64,000 nt of DNA from Solea solea (lineage: Eukaryota > Chordata > Actinopteri > Pleuronectiformes > Soleidae): positions 14,046,606 to 14,110,605 of the forward strand of contig NC_081151.1 in assembly GCF_958295425.1 (NCBI RefSeq), read 5' to 3'. The notes beneath the pieces were generated by a model. The model saw only the letters and a list, made by a program, of their open reading frames with translations, searched no databases and had not been told where the DNA came from. The translations under genes and the position numbers were made by a program. Positions 1 to 13,500 of the stretch are shown piece after piece (within the stretch, counting starts at the first letter, position 1; each line of letters opens with the position of its first letter).

Positions 1-605
1 AATAGCAACAGTGTTTTTTGGGGGTTTTAAAAGAAATGCAGGGGATAAAGCAGGCCTGCAGTGCCCTGTTGCAGATTAAAAGTGAACGCTGCTCCACATG
101 TTTAGTTCTGACTGACAGAAAGTAAACCTGTGTCTCGGACAACCTGAGGGACCTGAACGCTTTATAAACAATTCAAAGTCCACGGATTCACACATTCAAA
201 TCATTATGGTTGGCCAAATGTATTCAATTCTAAAAACACACATTTAACACATTCAATTAAGTTTAACTTAATTTATTTGTGTGTCACCAATTGTTTTGTC
301 CATTTAGTTGTTGTTGTTTTTAGTGTACTGTTACTGTTTTTTTCTGGAATAAAAAAAAAAACGATTTACTTTGTTCCATTGGGAAATACGAGTGGTAAAT
401 AACAGTTTCACAAAAAAAGATGAAGATAATTTCCTACTGCTGCATTAGTGTAGTTAATGCACATGTCAGTCAGCTGTCACCACTTACAGTGTAAATTAAA
501 AATCTAACAGAGACAGAGTGAGAGGGAGAGAGTTAAGCACAGAGTGTTTCGGTGTTGACAGTTAAGAGGTGAATGTGGTCTTTCAGCATTGATATCATCT
601 GATTA

Positions 606-636
<31 letters not shown>

Positions 637-803
637 GCTACCCCTCTCAGCGACCAGCAGAGAGAGTGCAGCACTAGCAGCCTGAGAGCTCCCCCTAGCA
701 GGACGACACAGAGAGAAAGAGACATAGAAAAAGACAGCAGAGAGTGACAAAGATGGAGGTTTCGTTTGGTTGGTGGGGAGTGAAGAGCAACTGATAACAG
801 AGC

Positions 804-866
<63 letters not shown>

Positions 867-971
867 AAGTAGTTATCAGTAGTGGAAGAGTGTGTACATC
901 ATGGGCTGATCAACAACAACACAGGGGACACGCTGTCTGTGAAATGAACACACAGCTCTTCCTGTAGATTT

Positions 972-1009
<38 letters not shown>

Positions 1010-1305
1010 CTCTCAGCTTTCATGTGCACTTCTCGTTTACATACAAAACGAGCACTGCAAAACTGACATTAACAACAAAAAATAAAAATAGGACAGTAAG
1101 GTGTGAAACACAGACTATACCTTTAGTTACAATGCAAGCCATTAACTATAACCTGTGCGTTTGACAAGGAAGAGCCTGATTAAAAAAACAAGTCCAATCA
1201 GTTTGTGCCACTTAATAAAACACACGTTTTTCTTTCTTAGGTTTTTGTTTGTTTTTTTAATCATTTCGAGGTTCAGCTCTTGGACACACACACAACACTT
1301 AAGTG

Positions 1306-1342
<37 letters not shown>

Positions 1343-1440
1343 ACAAAGACTTAGGCCCAGCAGGGTGCATGGCTATTTGACAAGCCAAAGGGAAACATGC
1401 ATCTCAAGTGGGCGACACAGCCTCTCTCTCTCTCTCTCTT

Positions 1441-1482
<42 letters not shown>

Positions 1483-3785
1483 GCTACAATGGGAGCTCTC
1501 GTCCCGTTTGCGTCTCCTCACACTAAATCAGCCTCTCTGAGCAAAGCTGGGGTTATTTGCAGTGAATGAGAAGCAGAAGGCAAGTCTGCACCTTTGGGTG
1601 TAAACTGTCTCAGCATGGTGACACCCAAACATACACACACACACACACACACACACTGATGAATCTTTACCATGTGTCTCTGTGGGGAGAGAAAGTGCAG
1701 ATGAAGTTGTTCTGGGGCAGATTGTTTGGTTTTGACAGGAAGTGAGTATGAACGAGCACAGGGACAGATTTACAGTCTTCATGAAGTGCACCAAAGAGCT
1801 GATCCCAGGCCCATATTCATCACTTTTTAAAAAATCTTTTCCAGTCAATATAAATAAAAGACAAAAATGTAATGTCCCTAAAGTGTGAAAATGTTTTTCT
1901 CCTAATGAGGAGGAGAAACTTTGAGAAATCTGTGTGTGTGGATATTCACACAAGCTTACATACCTGTACATACATACATGTGTTTGAGTGTGTGTGTGTG
2001 TGTGTGTGTGTGAATTATGGAATGTGCAGCATTTATCAGTCACACACACACACACAGTGAGAGTGAAGGAGTGAATACACTGAACAAATTAAAAGTTAAT
2101 TTATTAGCCTTTACTTACACACATGCTCTGTGTGTGTTTGCGCACGAGCGTACATGTTTACGTACGTGTTGTGTTCTTCTCTGCTCTTGTGTAAATTCTC
2201 AGTGAAATTAAATCATCTATAATCTGACCTTTGTAAGCCAGAATGGCCAGATATGTATGATTGCGATTCACAAATGTTTTCTGTTGTCTTTGGAGTGATA
2301 ACAATAATCTGTCTCAATAAGCATGGGCATTTCTATAAGTCCACACCACAGCTGCATTTGTACGTGTGTGTACAAGTTGCCACATTCACGTTGTAGTGAA
2401 GCAATCGGCTCTCTTCTTTTAAGGAGATTCATTTGACAACTATTCCACATGCATGGGCCAAAACCGCTCTATACACACTGAACACACACACACACACACA
2501 CACACTGATACACCATCAGTGATCTGATCTGGCACAGTGAGTCTCCCCCAAATACACTCCCGCCGCAGAAACTATTCAGCACATGTACAGATGTTACACT
2601 TTATGTTAAAGAAATTCTATACACCCAGATGGGGGGGGGGGGGGGGGGCTGCTGGATTCATGTGCCCCTCACTCATGTTTTTCTAAAAAGGTTTCACTGC
2701 TTCTGTCATGTCAGCTGCTGAGGCCACAACATTTCAATCTGCTCAGGAGTTTCATTTTTTAAAGACAGTTTGCTTCACAACAGGTGTTTTTTTTTTTCGT
2801 ATTAACAGAAATAAAATACAGTTTATTTTCTTTGGCCGAAAATGATTAATGGAATGTGAATTTATTCTATTTATCTAATTGATTTAATAAATAAATACAA
2901 CAATTTAATTTTGGCATGTCACTCATTCTTGGATATATACAGATTTGATTTTTTTTTTTTTCCAGATATCAAGCTGTTAAATAATCTAAAGGCAGTATTC
3001 ATTTTACAACCGATGGATGTATATAAACTTTGGATCCACGCGGCAGACAAACGGGTAAACAGCGCGAGAGCAAACCGAAAGAGAGATAAAGAGCTGCTGG
3101 AGAAGAGAGGAATAAAGCGTGAGGCGTATAAAAAAAAATATCTAATGATGCGTTTAAATAAACTCCACCATTTTCTAATGCAAGTAAAATATGGTCTTTT
3201 TGTCTAATAAGTCAATGAAACAATTAAACTAATTAATTAGCACATGTCGATAATTTGCGCGTGACAAAATGTGACATGTATCACAGCTCCATATATGCGC
3301 GTAAAAGTGCGTAAAAAAACACAAACTTAATTAAATCGCAGTAGAGACACATTTGACTGTCAATAGAAACGGATCAAGAGTGTTATTGTTCTCTCTGGTG
3401 ACGCAGATAAACAAACAAACAAACAAACAAACACAGCAAGGATAAAGAAGTCATGGGTCAGTGAACTACACCTGGACCGATGTGCGGCTTCTCAACGAGC
3501 TGCTTGTAAAAGTCCAATAAGACTTTCCCCCCGCCCCACAAACAATGCCAGCGAGTTATTTACACATTGTAGTGAGCACTTAAGTACATTTATATCTCTG
3601 TCTAATATTGTTTATTTTAGAAGACGGAGAAAAAATATTTAACATGGCCTCCAGAAGACACTTTTGGAAAAGTTTGAAAATGCAATTTTATGAACTAGAG
3701 GGGAAAAAAAATATCCTCAAAAGAAAAAAAGATTAAAATGAAAGAGGAACAAAAAGGTGTGATGATGTTGTACGGCTTGACTTAC
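1..3785 (-). other. bcl11b: bcl11b intron 1 (3' part, runs off left edge)
   Basis: This stretch follows the exon 1 splice donor on the minus strand and contains no recognisable exon, so it is read as intron 1; exon 2 must lie beyond the left edge. It is crowded with simple repeats: CA/GT runs near 606-631, 804-863, 973-1005, 1443-1481, 1988-2012 and 2480-2503, TC runs near 1312-1341 and 1423-1440, a poly-G of about 18 near 2631, and an AAAC repeat near 3410-3432. The rest is AT-rich and nothing else in it was recognised. Confidence 0.7.
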
Positions 3786-3840
3786 GTGTTATTTCTCTCT
3801 GGGACAGGTGCTGCGGGTTCCCCTGCTTGCGTCGGGACAT
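3786..3840 (-). CDS. bcl11b: BCL11B exon 1, N-terminal 18 residues (partial gene)
   Basis: The exon encodes MSRRKQGNPQHLSQREIT plus one base of the next codon, followed by a consensus GTAAGT donor at 3785. The N-terminus of BCL11B/CTIP2 is nearly the same, and the N and Q at positions 8 and 14 fit BCL11B rather than BCL11A, which has K at both. BCL11B is a C2H2 zinc-finger transcription factor of neurons and T cells. The MSRRKQ..P motif is the known docking peptide for the RBBP4/7 subunits of the NuRD co-repressor. A small first exon ending in phase 1 matches the family gene structure, and a following CN codon would give the expected ITP. The zinc fingers lie outside the window. Which teleost paralogue (ba or bb) this is cannot be told from 18 residues. 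The neighbouring setd3 and ccnk support the call. Confidence 0.93.
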
Positions 3841-4900
3841 CGCCCTGGCATTTACACTGGCATCGCCTGGAGAGCAGCGCTGGAAGGGTCGGTTCTCCTC
3901 CTCCACTTTCTCCTGCTCCTTCTCCTGCTGCTGCTGCTGCTGCTGCCGCTGCTGCTGCTCTATACCGACCGCAATCTGGCCCCAAAACCGAGCGCTCGTT
4001 GGCCACCAGGCACCGACTCTGCCTCTGCACTGGCCCAAAACGTGGCCCTCGCAGTGACCCCTTTCCAGTGGATGTCCCTCCAGCAGCAGCGGGTAACGGC
4101 TGTGCTCTTCCCGGGTGAGCGGCCGTGCGCTCGCTGGCAGCTCGGTGCCAAAGTGGTGGTGCGCCTCCTCCCTTGTTGGGTCGCGGCGGCGGTGACTGCG
4201 GCTGCGGTGAGACAGTAGTCCGGCTCTGCCGCGGCTGCTTTCAGTCCATATGTCAGAGGAGAGCAGCGGAGAGAGGAGTGCAGCGGAGCGAAGAGAAGCG
4301 GCGAAGCGCGGGAGGTCGGCGCTCAGCTCCCGGTGCTGGGTCACTACCTGTGTCCACTCTCCGGCCACCTTGGACACTGCGTGGCCCCTTTCGGACACAC
4401 CTGAAAGTTACCTGGAAAAGTGTGATAAAAAAATAAATCAATAAAAAACTGTTCCGCGCGGCACCTCGGGGAGTCGCCAAGCGGTTGTGGGCACTTCTTC
4501 TGCTGCACTGCCAGTGCCAGTTGGGCGGATGGGTTCTACTTAAACTCTTCAAGTCAAAGCCCGGCGCTGGTTTGAGGACACACTGCCACACTGTTTGGTC
4601 TTTGTGCTGGAGCTGCAGAGTCCCCGCATGCGTCCCCGGGCTGTGTGCGGTTGTGTGCGGCTGTGTGCGGCTCTCTGGCTTCTACAATGGGAGAAAACTC
4701 AAGTTCAAGTGCGGACGTGACGTTCAGTCTGCGGTGAGAAGGGAGAGTGGAGACTGAAGAGCACTGGGGGCGACTAGTGGTGGCTTTCACACACACACAC
4801 ACACTGACACACACACTCTCACGCCCTCGCACACACCGAACACTCGGGCGCGTGGCGCGCACAGCAGTAGGCTGTAGTGGTCAGACTCTCTCTCCCTCCT
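3841..4900 (-). promoter_or_regulatory. bcl11b: bcl11b 5' leader and CpG-rich promoter region
   Basis: From about 3800 to 4900 the sequence turns GC- and CpG-rich, unlike the AT-rich flanks, as expected of a developmental-gene promoter. On the gene strand, CAG triplets lie about 90-120 bases upstream of the ATG at 3840: three CAG, one CGG, then seven CAG. The 5' leader of bcl11b must lie here, but I see no TATA box that fixes the start site. The far side ends in GT/CA repeats near 4790-4820. Confidence 0.6.
3925..3959 (-). repeat. CAG trinucleotide repeat in bcl11b 5' leader
   Basis: On the plus strand the run is seven CTG, one CCG, then three CTG; on the bcl11b sense strand it reads as CAG repeats. 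It lies in the same reading frame as the bcl11b ATG, but no upstream ATG opens that frame. Confidence 0.85.
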
Positions 4901-4999
4901 CCTCCTTCTCCTCGCTGTCCCGGCACAGTCTCACAACAGCGGGGTTTTTTTGTTTTTTTGGCGTGAAAGTGACCCACGACTCTGCGTGGACATGATCCT

Positions 5000-5772
5000 C
5001 GCGATGCTGGACACTCATACCAGAGCCTTTGTGCACATTTTTTTTTTTGATTTTTTTTAACACTGTACCGTTCCGTCTGCTCTCCCTCCCGTTTAGGTTT
5101 CAATAGAATTGCGCAAATTTCTCAAATTAAAAAATATTGTTTAAATTTAATATTTGACCCTTTTAAAGCACTTCAGCACGCACGTGCACACACCTCTAGG
5201 AACAACAGAGGCCAATCACGCGCCTCCTCAATCAGTTAAACGCATTTATGGCACGTTGTCACATGGAATCATTTGTATTAATTGAATAATACATATGTAT
5301 TAATATAATTTGAACATATATGTTTCATCCATACAGCCTGACGTTTGATTTATTTATTTAATCCCAACTCCCTTGTCAGATTAACGCGTCATCTTGCTCC
5401 AAGATTCTGGATCACGTATTTCAATCATTCAATTCATTTTATAATATTATAATAACCTACTCTTGTTTTGTGCTTTATTATAACACACACCATGCATCCT
5501 CAATTGTTTTTTTTATTACCATATTAATTATTAATTCAGAGGAAAATGAAGAGTCAGTTTGAAGATGTTGGGGTTTGAACATGTCTGTGACCTTATGGTG
5601 ACCTCTGTTTTTCCTGGAGTGGAAGATGAAAATATTAAGGATTTTCACTCATCAATAATTTAAAATATAATATAATTACAGAAATGTTTTTTGATCAAGA
5701 AATGTGTTGTATTTTGAAAATAAAATTACAAATAAAACAGAGATGCAAGAAAGGAAATTAAAGGTGCAGTGC

Positions 5773-5803
<31 letters not shown>

Positions 5804-6100
5804 ATGGATTACTGATTTGGTGACAGAAAAGTAGCAGCTTCTCTGCAGCAGCCATTTAACAGCAGAGAGGAGCAACTGATTTCCATCCCCACATGTCCCT
5901 GTGGGAGGGGAGGAGACTGAGACGCTGAAGTAAAAAAAATTGGGTGACTTGGTTGAATTGTGTGTGTGTGTGTGCACGTGTGTGTGCACGCGTGTGTGTG
6001 TGTGCAGTCAAGAGAAAGTAGGTATGAGTAAAAGTGTAAGCTGAGTGGCAGCATCTCCATGATAAAAGCCCCACCTATAGCTCCGATTTACATGGAGGAA
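5000..6100. other. Spacer upstream of bcl11b, no gene seen
   Basis: AT-rich DNA with GT runs near 5778-5802 and 5961-6004. The open frames here are translations of the microsatellites. No exon, RNA gene or transposon terminus was recognised. Confidence 0.5.
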
Positions 6101-6129
6101 ACATGTTATTATTTTTATTTTGTTCAATA

Positions 6130-7310
6130 AAAAGCTCAGGTTTTGAACCAGTGGCCAGCCAACCATGACAACAAACCACATCTGCCAGCGCCTTCATCCC
6201 CACAGAGCTGCATCTGAGCTGGATTAGCCGCTATCACATTCCAACCCCCCCTTCTTCTTGTTCATCTGCATGTCTGCGTTTCAACTCCATGGCTCCATTT
6301 CTATATCCTCAAAAAAAAGATGAAAAAAAAGGAGGCTGCACGGGGGGAAGGAAGAGGTGTTGCAGGCCTTGAGGTTCTTTTTATCCCTTCCCTATACCTC
6401 GCATCGAGACAAGCCTGTAGTTTGTTTGTGGGCCAGGTGTTGTCAGAGCAGCAGCTCATCCTTCCACTCGCCTTTGTGTTTGGACTTCTCACTATACTTC
6501 TCCCGCATGGCCTCGAGGGCTGCCGCTCCTCTCCTCTCCTTCATCCTCCTCCTTTCTTTCTTTAATTTTCTGTCTAAATATCTTCACACAGGCTCATCTC
6601 GGCTGCTCAGCCTGTCTCCCAATAAGCCAACAGCCTCTCCCTCATTTCAGCTGTATATGCTGTAGGAGGACATAAATAGATTTCCCATGCTCATTTACAA
6701 GTAAAAGGAGACGATGGCAGGTTTGTCCAAATGTCTTTGTCGCACACATAACAGAACACCCACTTTCATTTGGGAGGGATAGGCGCAGCACTTTGTCACA
6801 ATAACAGCCGACAGAGAGCATTATGTTGAAATGTAAATCATTGTCATTTTAAAAGCGTGACTCCGTGCCAGTGTTTTTTTTTTCTTTTTTCATGAAGATA
6901 TGGGATTAAAACTGCTTTGAGTGGCTTGGTGGATGGATGGAGAGAGAAAAAAAATAACAGGGCTTTCTTCATTGTCGCTCACACTAGATTTGCAGGTCCA
7001 CAATGTTATCAGTCGCCGATGTTACGACAAGTCGTGAATCACTCCTTATTGCAGCTTCAATGTTTTTTTAAAGGTGTAATTTCGTCGTTTTTTTGAGCAC
7101 TTTAAATTAAAGCGGTGGCAGTTTGGCTGTGTGTGACACTCCAGGCCAAACTCCACTACCCGGATGTGCTCCGTGTCCTTGCAACCTGATTGGCTCATTA
7201 GTCAGACGGGCGACAGGTGCATCATTCCCACTTTCTTATTGGACGATTTCTTCAAGGCAATCTCTCACTTAAAGGCCATCAGTGTGAGTTATGGCATCCT
7301 GCTTTAGTCT
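6130..7310. promoter_or_regulatory. Low-repeat stretch, candidate conserved non-coding DNA
   Basis: This stretch upstream of bcl11b has balanced composition, few simple repeats and no similarity to other parts of the window, unlike the DNA on either side. It includes inverted CCAAT sequences and short AT-rich blocks such as AAATGTAAATCATTGTCATT near 6829. Regulatory function is inferred only from its position beside a developmental transcription factor gene and its lack of repeats. Confidence 0.25.
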
Positions 7311-7324
7311 GTCCTTCATTTGCA

Positions 7325-7392
7325 TACATATATATATACATATATATGTATATGTGTATATACATATATATACACACACATATACATAATAT
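7325..7392. repeat. TA/CA microsatellite
   Basis: Alternating TATA and CATA/CACA units directly right of the low-repeat stretch. Confidence 0.85.
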
Positions 7393-8287
7393 AAATGTGG
7401 CTGCTAAATAAACCCATTTTCCCCCCAGTTAAGTTTTAATTTGAGGGACGTGGAAGTGTCTTTTAGAGTTTTTAAGTGAAGAAAAGAGAATGGTTTAAAA
7501 ACTTGAATTAAGTTAATTCAAACTTAAGTTAGCAAGTGATATAAAGATAACCTGCTGATAAGCTTGGTGTTATCACTTGAAGTCCTTAAGTCTGACATCC
7601 ATTTTGTGTTTGAGTGAAAATGGACAAATGTTAAGACACAAACAGTCCAATGTTGGAGAATTATAAGCTTTTGGACGTCTGTTGACAGCACAGGGTCTAT
7701 TAAGTGGCGGTCACATGACCTTCATCAGCCTCAGCCAGTGTTTGTTAAAATGTCATGGAACATGGAACTTTTGTTTTGTTTTAACCTGAAGTGGCTAAAG
7801 ATAACCATGCTATGTCATTTATAGATCCAGAATAAATACATCTTGTGATTAGACCGTTTCCTGAGAAAATTTGACTGAAAATCAAACAGAATTCAAAAGC
7901 AAACTTGCTTAAATCTGTAAATTTCTGAAATGTTTGAGCACTGAGGTATAATGGAAACAGATTTCATTTGTGAGACCGTCGTCTTGTTGAGCAATGAGCA
8001 GCCGCCTTGTCGTCATTAACAGCACCGATCAAGTGTCCATGTCAGGATCATCCATTAAAGAGCTGTTCCTCTTTTTTTCTTTTTCTGTATGCAGTCATGA
8101 GGAATGAGGTGCAGATTAGACAGACAGCAGCTCTGCTGCGCTGCTCTCTCCTCTCACACCTGCAATACAACACCGCCCTCTGTTGGTCAGTCTCTGCTAC
8201 ATACACACAAGACACTGTGTCAGTGAACTTTTATTTATTTATTCATTACCTCTTTATAACCTTTTCTGGCATTAATATCAGGTCTTA

Positions 8288-8370
8288 ATGAGGCAGAACC
8301 TCATTTCAGAGGAACTGGTTAAGTTTAGGGCTAAGATTTGAATGATGGTTAGGTTAAGGTTAGGGATAAC
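8288..8370 (+). repeat. Short dispersed repeat (AGAACTGGTTAAGTTTAGG family)
   Basis: A block with CCTCATTTCAGAGGAACTGG and a following GGTTAAGTTTAGGG also occurs near 15355-15450 on this strand, and in reverse near 11660-11840 and 24845-24920. Such blocks are common in fish genomes. I cannot assign the parent element. Confidence 0.55.
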
Positions 8371-9040
8371 ACTTTTGGCAGTGCTGTCGCTAAATACATC
8401 AGACTCCTCTGTTAAATGTTGAGATTTTAAACATTTCCCTGGTTGTTGTTGGAGATTAACCCACGTTTTTAGGATTGTTAAGTAGTTTTAAATGATCTAC
8501 AGTTTGGCACTGTTCGGCTTCTCTGAGTCGGACGTCGCTTCCTGTGATGGCACTCTTACCAATCAGTGGCCGGCAGTCTGGCGACATCACACATAGTACC
8601 TATTCAGCGCGCTTGGAACCTCACCAGAGCAGGTACTAAAAAAAGGTACCTGGTACCAGGTACTACGCAAGTGGAAACGCAACTTAACCGTGCCGAGGTA
8701 AGGCAAGTAGAGCCAATGGAAACACACAATATGTTTAGGCTGAAGAAGAATAGCTGTGTGAAACAAGTGGCAGCTGGTTGTGACATCACACACAAGAATC
8801 TGAACTCTTATTCTGAATGTTAACTGAATGTTTTGCAACCAGAAGTTCAGAGGTGTCACCTGCAACTGGGCTCCTATTGGACAATACCAACTGTCAATCA
8901 CACTAGTGTCCACTCACATTTGGCATATTTTTACCTTATTTTTCTCAAAATGGGAACTAAATTTGCACAATTGACATCATGTTCTATTGAAGAAGGGCTG
9001 AAACTTGATTGAGGTTATTAACTCCACAAGAAAAGTTCAG
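8370..9040 (+). repeat. Dispersed repeat, copy 1 (GGTACY-rich family)
   Basis: It carries the block with GAACCTCACCAGAGCAGGTA and the palindromic GGTACCTGGTACCAGGTACT stretch near 8600-8670. The same order of blocks recurs at 25130-25990 and, shortened, at 50160-50430. The 8380-8520 and 8825-8990 flanks also match the 25 kb copy, so the repeat is longer than the core. No coding capacity is seen. The type is not identified; a non-autonomous DNA element is one possibility. Confidence 0.65.
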
Positions 9041-9639
9041 TAAGACATCCATTCAAACTTGCAACCAGCAAAGTCTCCCCCTGGCGGCTATAAAATATAT
9101 ATTTTCACTTCCCATTTGGTTTCAGGAAGAGGTCTTCCTGTCTTTTTGTTCAGTGTAACTCTACACATTGTTGCAGGTTATGAATGAAGATTCTAAATTG
9201 AATAAAACGCCACAGAAATAGTTTCTATGTGGGCTGAGCGAGAGCTTCAAATTATTTATTTTAAGAGGAAAATGCTAATCATAGATTTATTTAGAGCAAG
9301 GTAGTAGCCGCGTTGCACTCTTATTACACACCCACAAAGATACACACTCTCACTTTCATGTTTTCACAATCACTAATTCCAGCACAATTATACTAGTGGT
9401 TAATATATGTTAGTCATTATTCAGTGTCTGATATAATGAGGCAGAGAGAGGAAACAAGGAAAGAAAAGCGTGTGTTTTGGACTCAAAAGTGTAGCATCTA
9501 GCTGCTAATTACCTTTGCTTTCAATTACAGACTGTAGATAAGGAGACAATTCAAGTGTGTTTTAATATTCTGAAGGAAACCTGGAGCCTGGAAACCTGAA
9601 TATGATTGACATGTTAAAGGGATACTTCTATATTTAGCG

Positions 9640-10560
9640 AGTATTCAGACCTCTCTAGCAACTCTTTTTTTCAAAAAAGCAACTTGCGACAAATCTGGTG
9701 ATTTTCTCTGCTGCTATTGGAGACTTTTGGAGACTCTGACATGAAAGCGTGTATCGTTTTACTTCTCAATGTCCTAAAGCACTCACAGGGTGCCCAGTCC
9801 TCTCCTCTCACAGCGGCACAGCACTCACGGCCAGCGACTGTTGCTAAATCCTCAGTAAGGTAAGTTGCTATTGGCAGTCCTAAAACTGACGGCTAAATGA
9901 CGTCATCGCCTAATTTGCATAATTGGCCATTTGATCCCGGCAGCACCCACTGCTTGTTGAGCACAGTAACTGCAGAGTGATAAGTGCTTTCTAATCTCCA
10001 ATAACACGGAAAAGTCGCTAGAGTTTGACGCTAGACACTTTTGACGAATAAAAAGTTGCTAGGAGGAGTTGGAAAGTTGCTAGATTTAGCGACAAAGTCG
10101 CCAAGTTGCAGTCAGAGCAGGAGATGCTGGCTGATCCATAAATGTAACATTTTCTTTGTCTAAAATAATAATAATAATAGTAGTAAGAATAGTTACGCTA
10201 TGTACTACAGTTTTTTCTATAATATATTTTTAATTGTATACAAAACATGTCAAAAATGTTCATGTTTTACTGCCGTGACTTGTTGTAGGCTCCGAAGTTG
10301 ATGATAAGTAAACTAAACCAGACTTAAGAAAACCAAACAAAATAAATAACTAAATAAACACAGCCCAAGTCTCTTTCAGGTTTTGCTGAGACTTTTTAGT
10401 CACTTTTTGTATCTCCCACAATGTTATTCTTCCTTCCTACAGCGTATATTACAATTACATAAACATTGCCAATCATGCAAATTAGGTGATGGCATCATTT
10501 AGTGACTTCTAGTGACTTTTAGGACAGCAACACTGGATAATTTATGTTTGTTTACAGCAG
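9640..10560. repeat. Repeat with internal inverted segments
   Basis: The 9865-9923 segment (with CCTAATTTGCATAATTGGCC) reappears as an imperfect reverse complement at 10470-10540. The phrase 'gttgctag..gcgac' recurs several times between 9650 and 10110. This looks like a decayed element without coding sequence; the family is unknown. Confidence 0.45.
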
Positions 10561-13500
10561 ACAGTGTTGCTTGCTCCGTAGGCTAGCTGCAGCTAGCTTT
10601 ATTGAGAAAAGGGAGGCACAAGGAAAAACTCATTTTAGCTAATTAACTAATTAACTTAAATTAAGTCTCACCACAAATAATCTATGCCATTTTAAGTCTG
10701 TGATATCATAAGAATATGTTTGTCACTTTAGTTTGTAAACTGCTCACTTTCCTGCACTAAATTCCATACAGAAAATCAAGATTTTTAGCTCACTCAGACA
10801 CAGGACCTGCTGGTCTACTGCTGCCTCGTGTGGTCAGTTTTTGTCACTAAGGTAAATCTGAACAAAGGATTTCAAACACCAAAGTCACAAAATAACACAT
10901 TTTCAACTCACAGCATTTTACACCTGTGCCATGGTGTAAAATTTACTTATTTTCTTCATGGACTTGGACTGGTGCAGGAAGTTTACAAAGCAGCAGTTTC
11001 CAGTCAGAAAAATGTCGTAAAAGATCATTTAAAAATACATGTGTCAATTTTCTTTGGTGAGTCATTTGTTAAGTGGCTAAAATATGTTTTTCTTGCCCAT
11101 GTCTGAGGCTGGTTCTCTGTGCAGGGGTTATGCACAGCTCAGTCAGTGCTATGTGTTAGTACCTCATACAACCACACTTCAAAAAACCATGACCTCTCCC
11201 TTGAAGTCGAAGCAACTAAAAAGATTTTTTTTATTTGCTGTAATTATCTCCAACACCAAGATGAAGTTACCATGGGAACATAGAATACACAATAAAGAGT
11301 AAGAGTAAAAATGACATCCAGGGTCAAACACAGCTTTGTATTGAGAGGAGTTGTTTGTGTGAGGCATTGCTTATCATCATATGATGCTGCACCAACTGTG
11401 AAATCCAACACTTTGTGTCCATCCTTGTCTGACAACAAATCCTGAACTGATCCTTTGTTCTTTTAAACATCCTCAAATTAACACAGAGTATTTTCTTACT
11501 TGTTTTTCATTTATAAGTATAAATTATATAATCTGCACATTTACAATTTAGTTTATCAACCTTTTTACCAGACAAAAACCACATTTAGTTTTGATTAAAA
11601 ATCACCAATGCAAGTTAACCTGGGCTTTATATAGCATCTTATAATAAGCGTTATGCCTGTAAATCATTTGGACAAACTAAATACACCATTATCCCCAACC
11701 TTAACCATTATCAGTTACTGTCTAATGTCTAAACCTGTACTTAACCTAAAACATTTTGAGTTCCTCAAAAATGAGGACCAGGTTTTGGTCTCCATGAGGG
11801 TTGCAATGTCTACCTCTATGCTGCCCTCTGCTGTTTACTAATCCTTACTTATGTGGTACATTTACACACATTTAAAAAAAAAGTTTCATATTTATATGTG
11901 TAAAATAATATAATATATATAAATAATTGAGATTAATCAGAAATATTTTCCAAACATTTATACAGTTAAGTTTTCTTTACCTCCCTTGATGCCTGCAAAA
12001 TGCCACCACACCATCCAAAAAAGAGAACGCCACCAGTACGTATGTACCGTCATACCAACGACGGCAAAAGTGTGGACATTGGAGTTGGAGTTCTAGGCAA
12101 TAAAATGCACATTTGAAAAGTTGTCCAATACAGGAGTGGAGAAGATGAAGATGCTTGAGCAAACACAGGTCATTGCTTAGCACACTCCACTGTTAAAGAA
12201 TGGGAAATGTAGAAGAGTGCAACTAAAATAATATAAACACTCACAGAAAACAATTGTCTTTAGTTTGGCCTTTGCTTTGCAAATAAGTTCCATCTGTCAT
12301 TCACGGCAGAGAATTAAAAATCAAGATGCTTTCTATGTGGAGACTCACTTTTTAAAACATAACAAACTATCATGACTCAAATGTATGCATAATGTAGCAA
12401 CTCATTTAGAGCCATATCTGTAACACCTGATATCATTATTTATTTAAAACATATACACATAAATCTTACAAATAGCAAATTAGTTTGGGCACTCCAAAAA
12501 AAATGTCCTGCGACCCATCTGTGGGTTCTGCCCCAGTGTTAAACAATAGTACTGTATCTGAATTTGAATGTTGTGTTCATTGGACATTAACTGAGCATTA
12601 CTGCTGTGTTTACATTCAAACATCAGCTAACACAGGCTTCAGCTCTGAGATGAAAAGATGGAATGAATTGGGATTAATCACAGCAAATTCTCTGGTTAAA
12701 TCAATTGAAGTCAGTGTTCTTCACCTCATCGCCACATTGACAGTAGACAGTGGGCCAGAGGTCTAGACCTCATCAGTGCTCAGTTTAGCAGCCGCATCAT
12801 CATCATAGGATGATCCACCAGGAACATAAAACACAAGCAGCTTAACCACTGTGGAAACCTGCCTCAGGCAGTGCTGCGTCTGGCCCACTACGGGAACTTG
12901 CAGTCCACCGATGGTCGGCCACCAGCCACCAGCCACTGGGCCAAACATGATTGTTTTGCTGAAGAGGAATGGCAGCCAAGTGTGACTAAATCAGGTTTGC
13001 TTGGCAGCCGGACGGCAGGCCCACTTTCACCAGAGTCCCCGGAGGAAGCAGAGAGAGCAAGCAAAAAACAAAGTGAGGGAATGCACAGCCCAGAACATGC
13101 ACATACAAACCCTGGCATGCGATGGAAGGAACGCAGCACTGCCAAAGCTCTGTATTCACCACAATTAGCTCTGTCCTCAGACACAGTCATGCTGAGCCAA
13201 GTCCACGCTTTTGTTTTAAAGATGCTCTCATGTCACTTTCCCTCTCCAGTACTGATGTGACATTTGCTGCCTAAACCAGAACTTTGTTCTCTGGTGGACA
13301 AATAGAACAATACGCTGAATATCCTGAGCCAAGTCATATGAATACATGCTGCCATTTTCTACTAGACACAAAGTGTAATGAGCTTAAAAAATGGAGGACG
13401 AGAACAGGATGATTTGTGGAACTCGTCTGGGAGAACCCAGCGATTAGATTTTGCTCTGACAAGGACGCCATTTTGTCCAACTTCAGAATCTGCTAAAAAA

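Noticed and set aside
1528..2055. 175-codon minus-strand open frame
   Set aside because: It runs over CA/GT microsatellites (poly-Thr-His and Val-Cys stretches) in bcl11b intron 1 and has no domain or exon borders.
3738..4436. Several plus-strand open frames antisense to the bcl11b leader
   Set aside because: GC-rich DNA with few stops. The poly-Leu/poly-Ala runs are the CAG repeat read in other frames.
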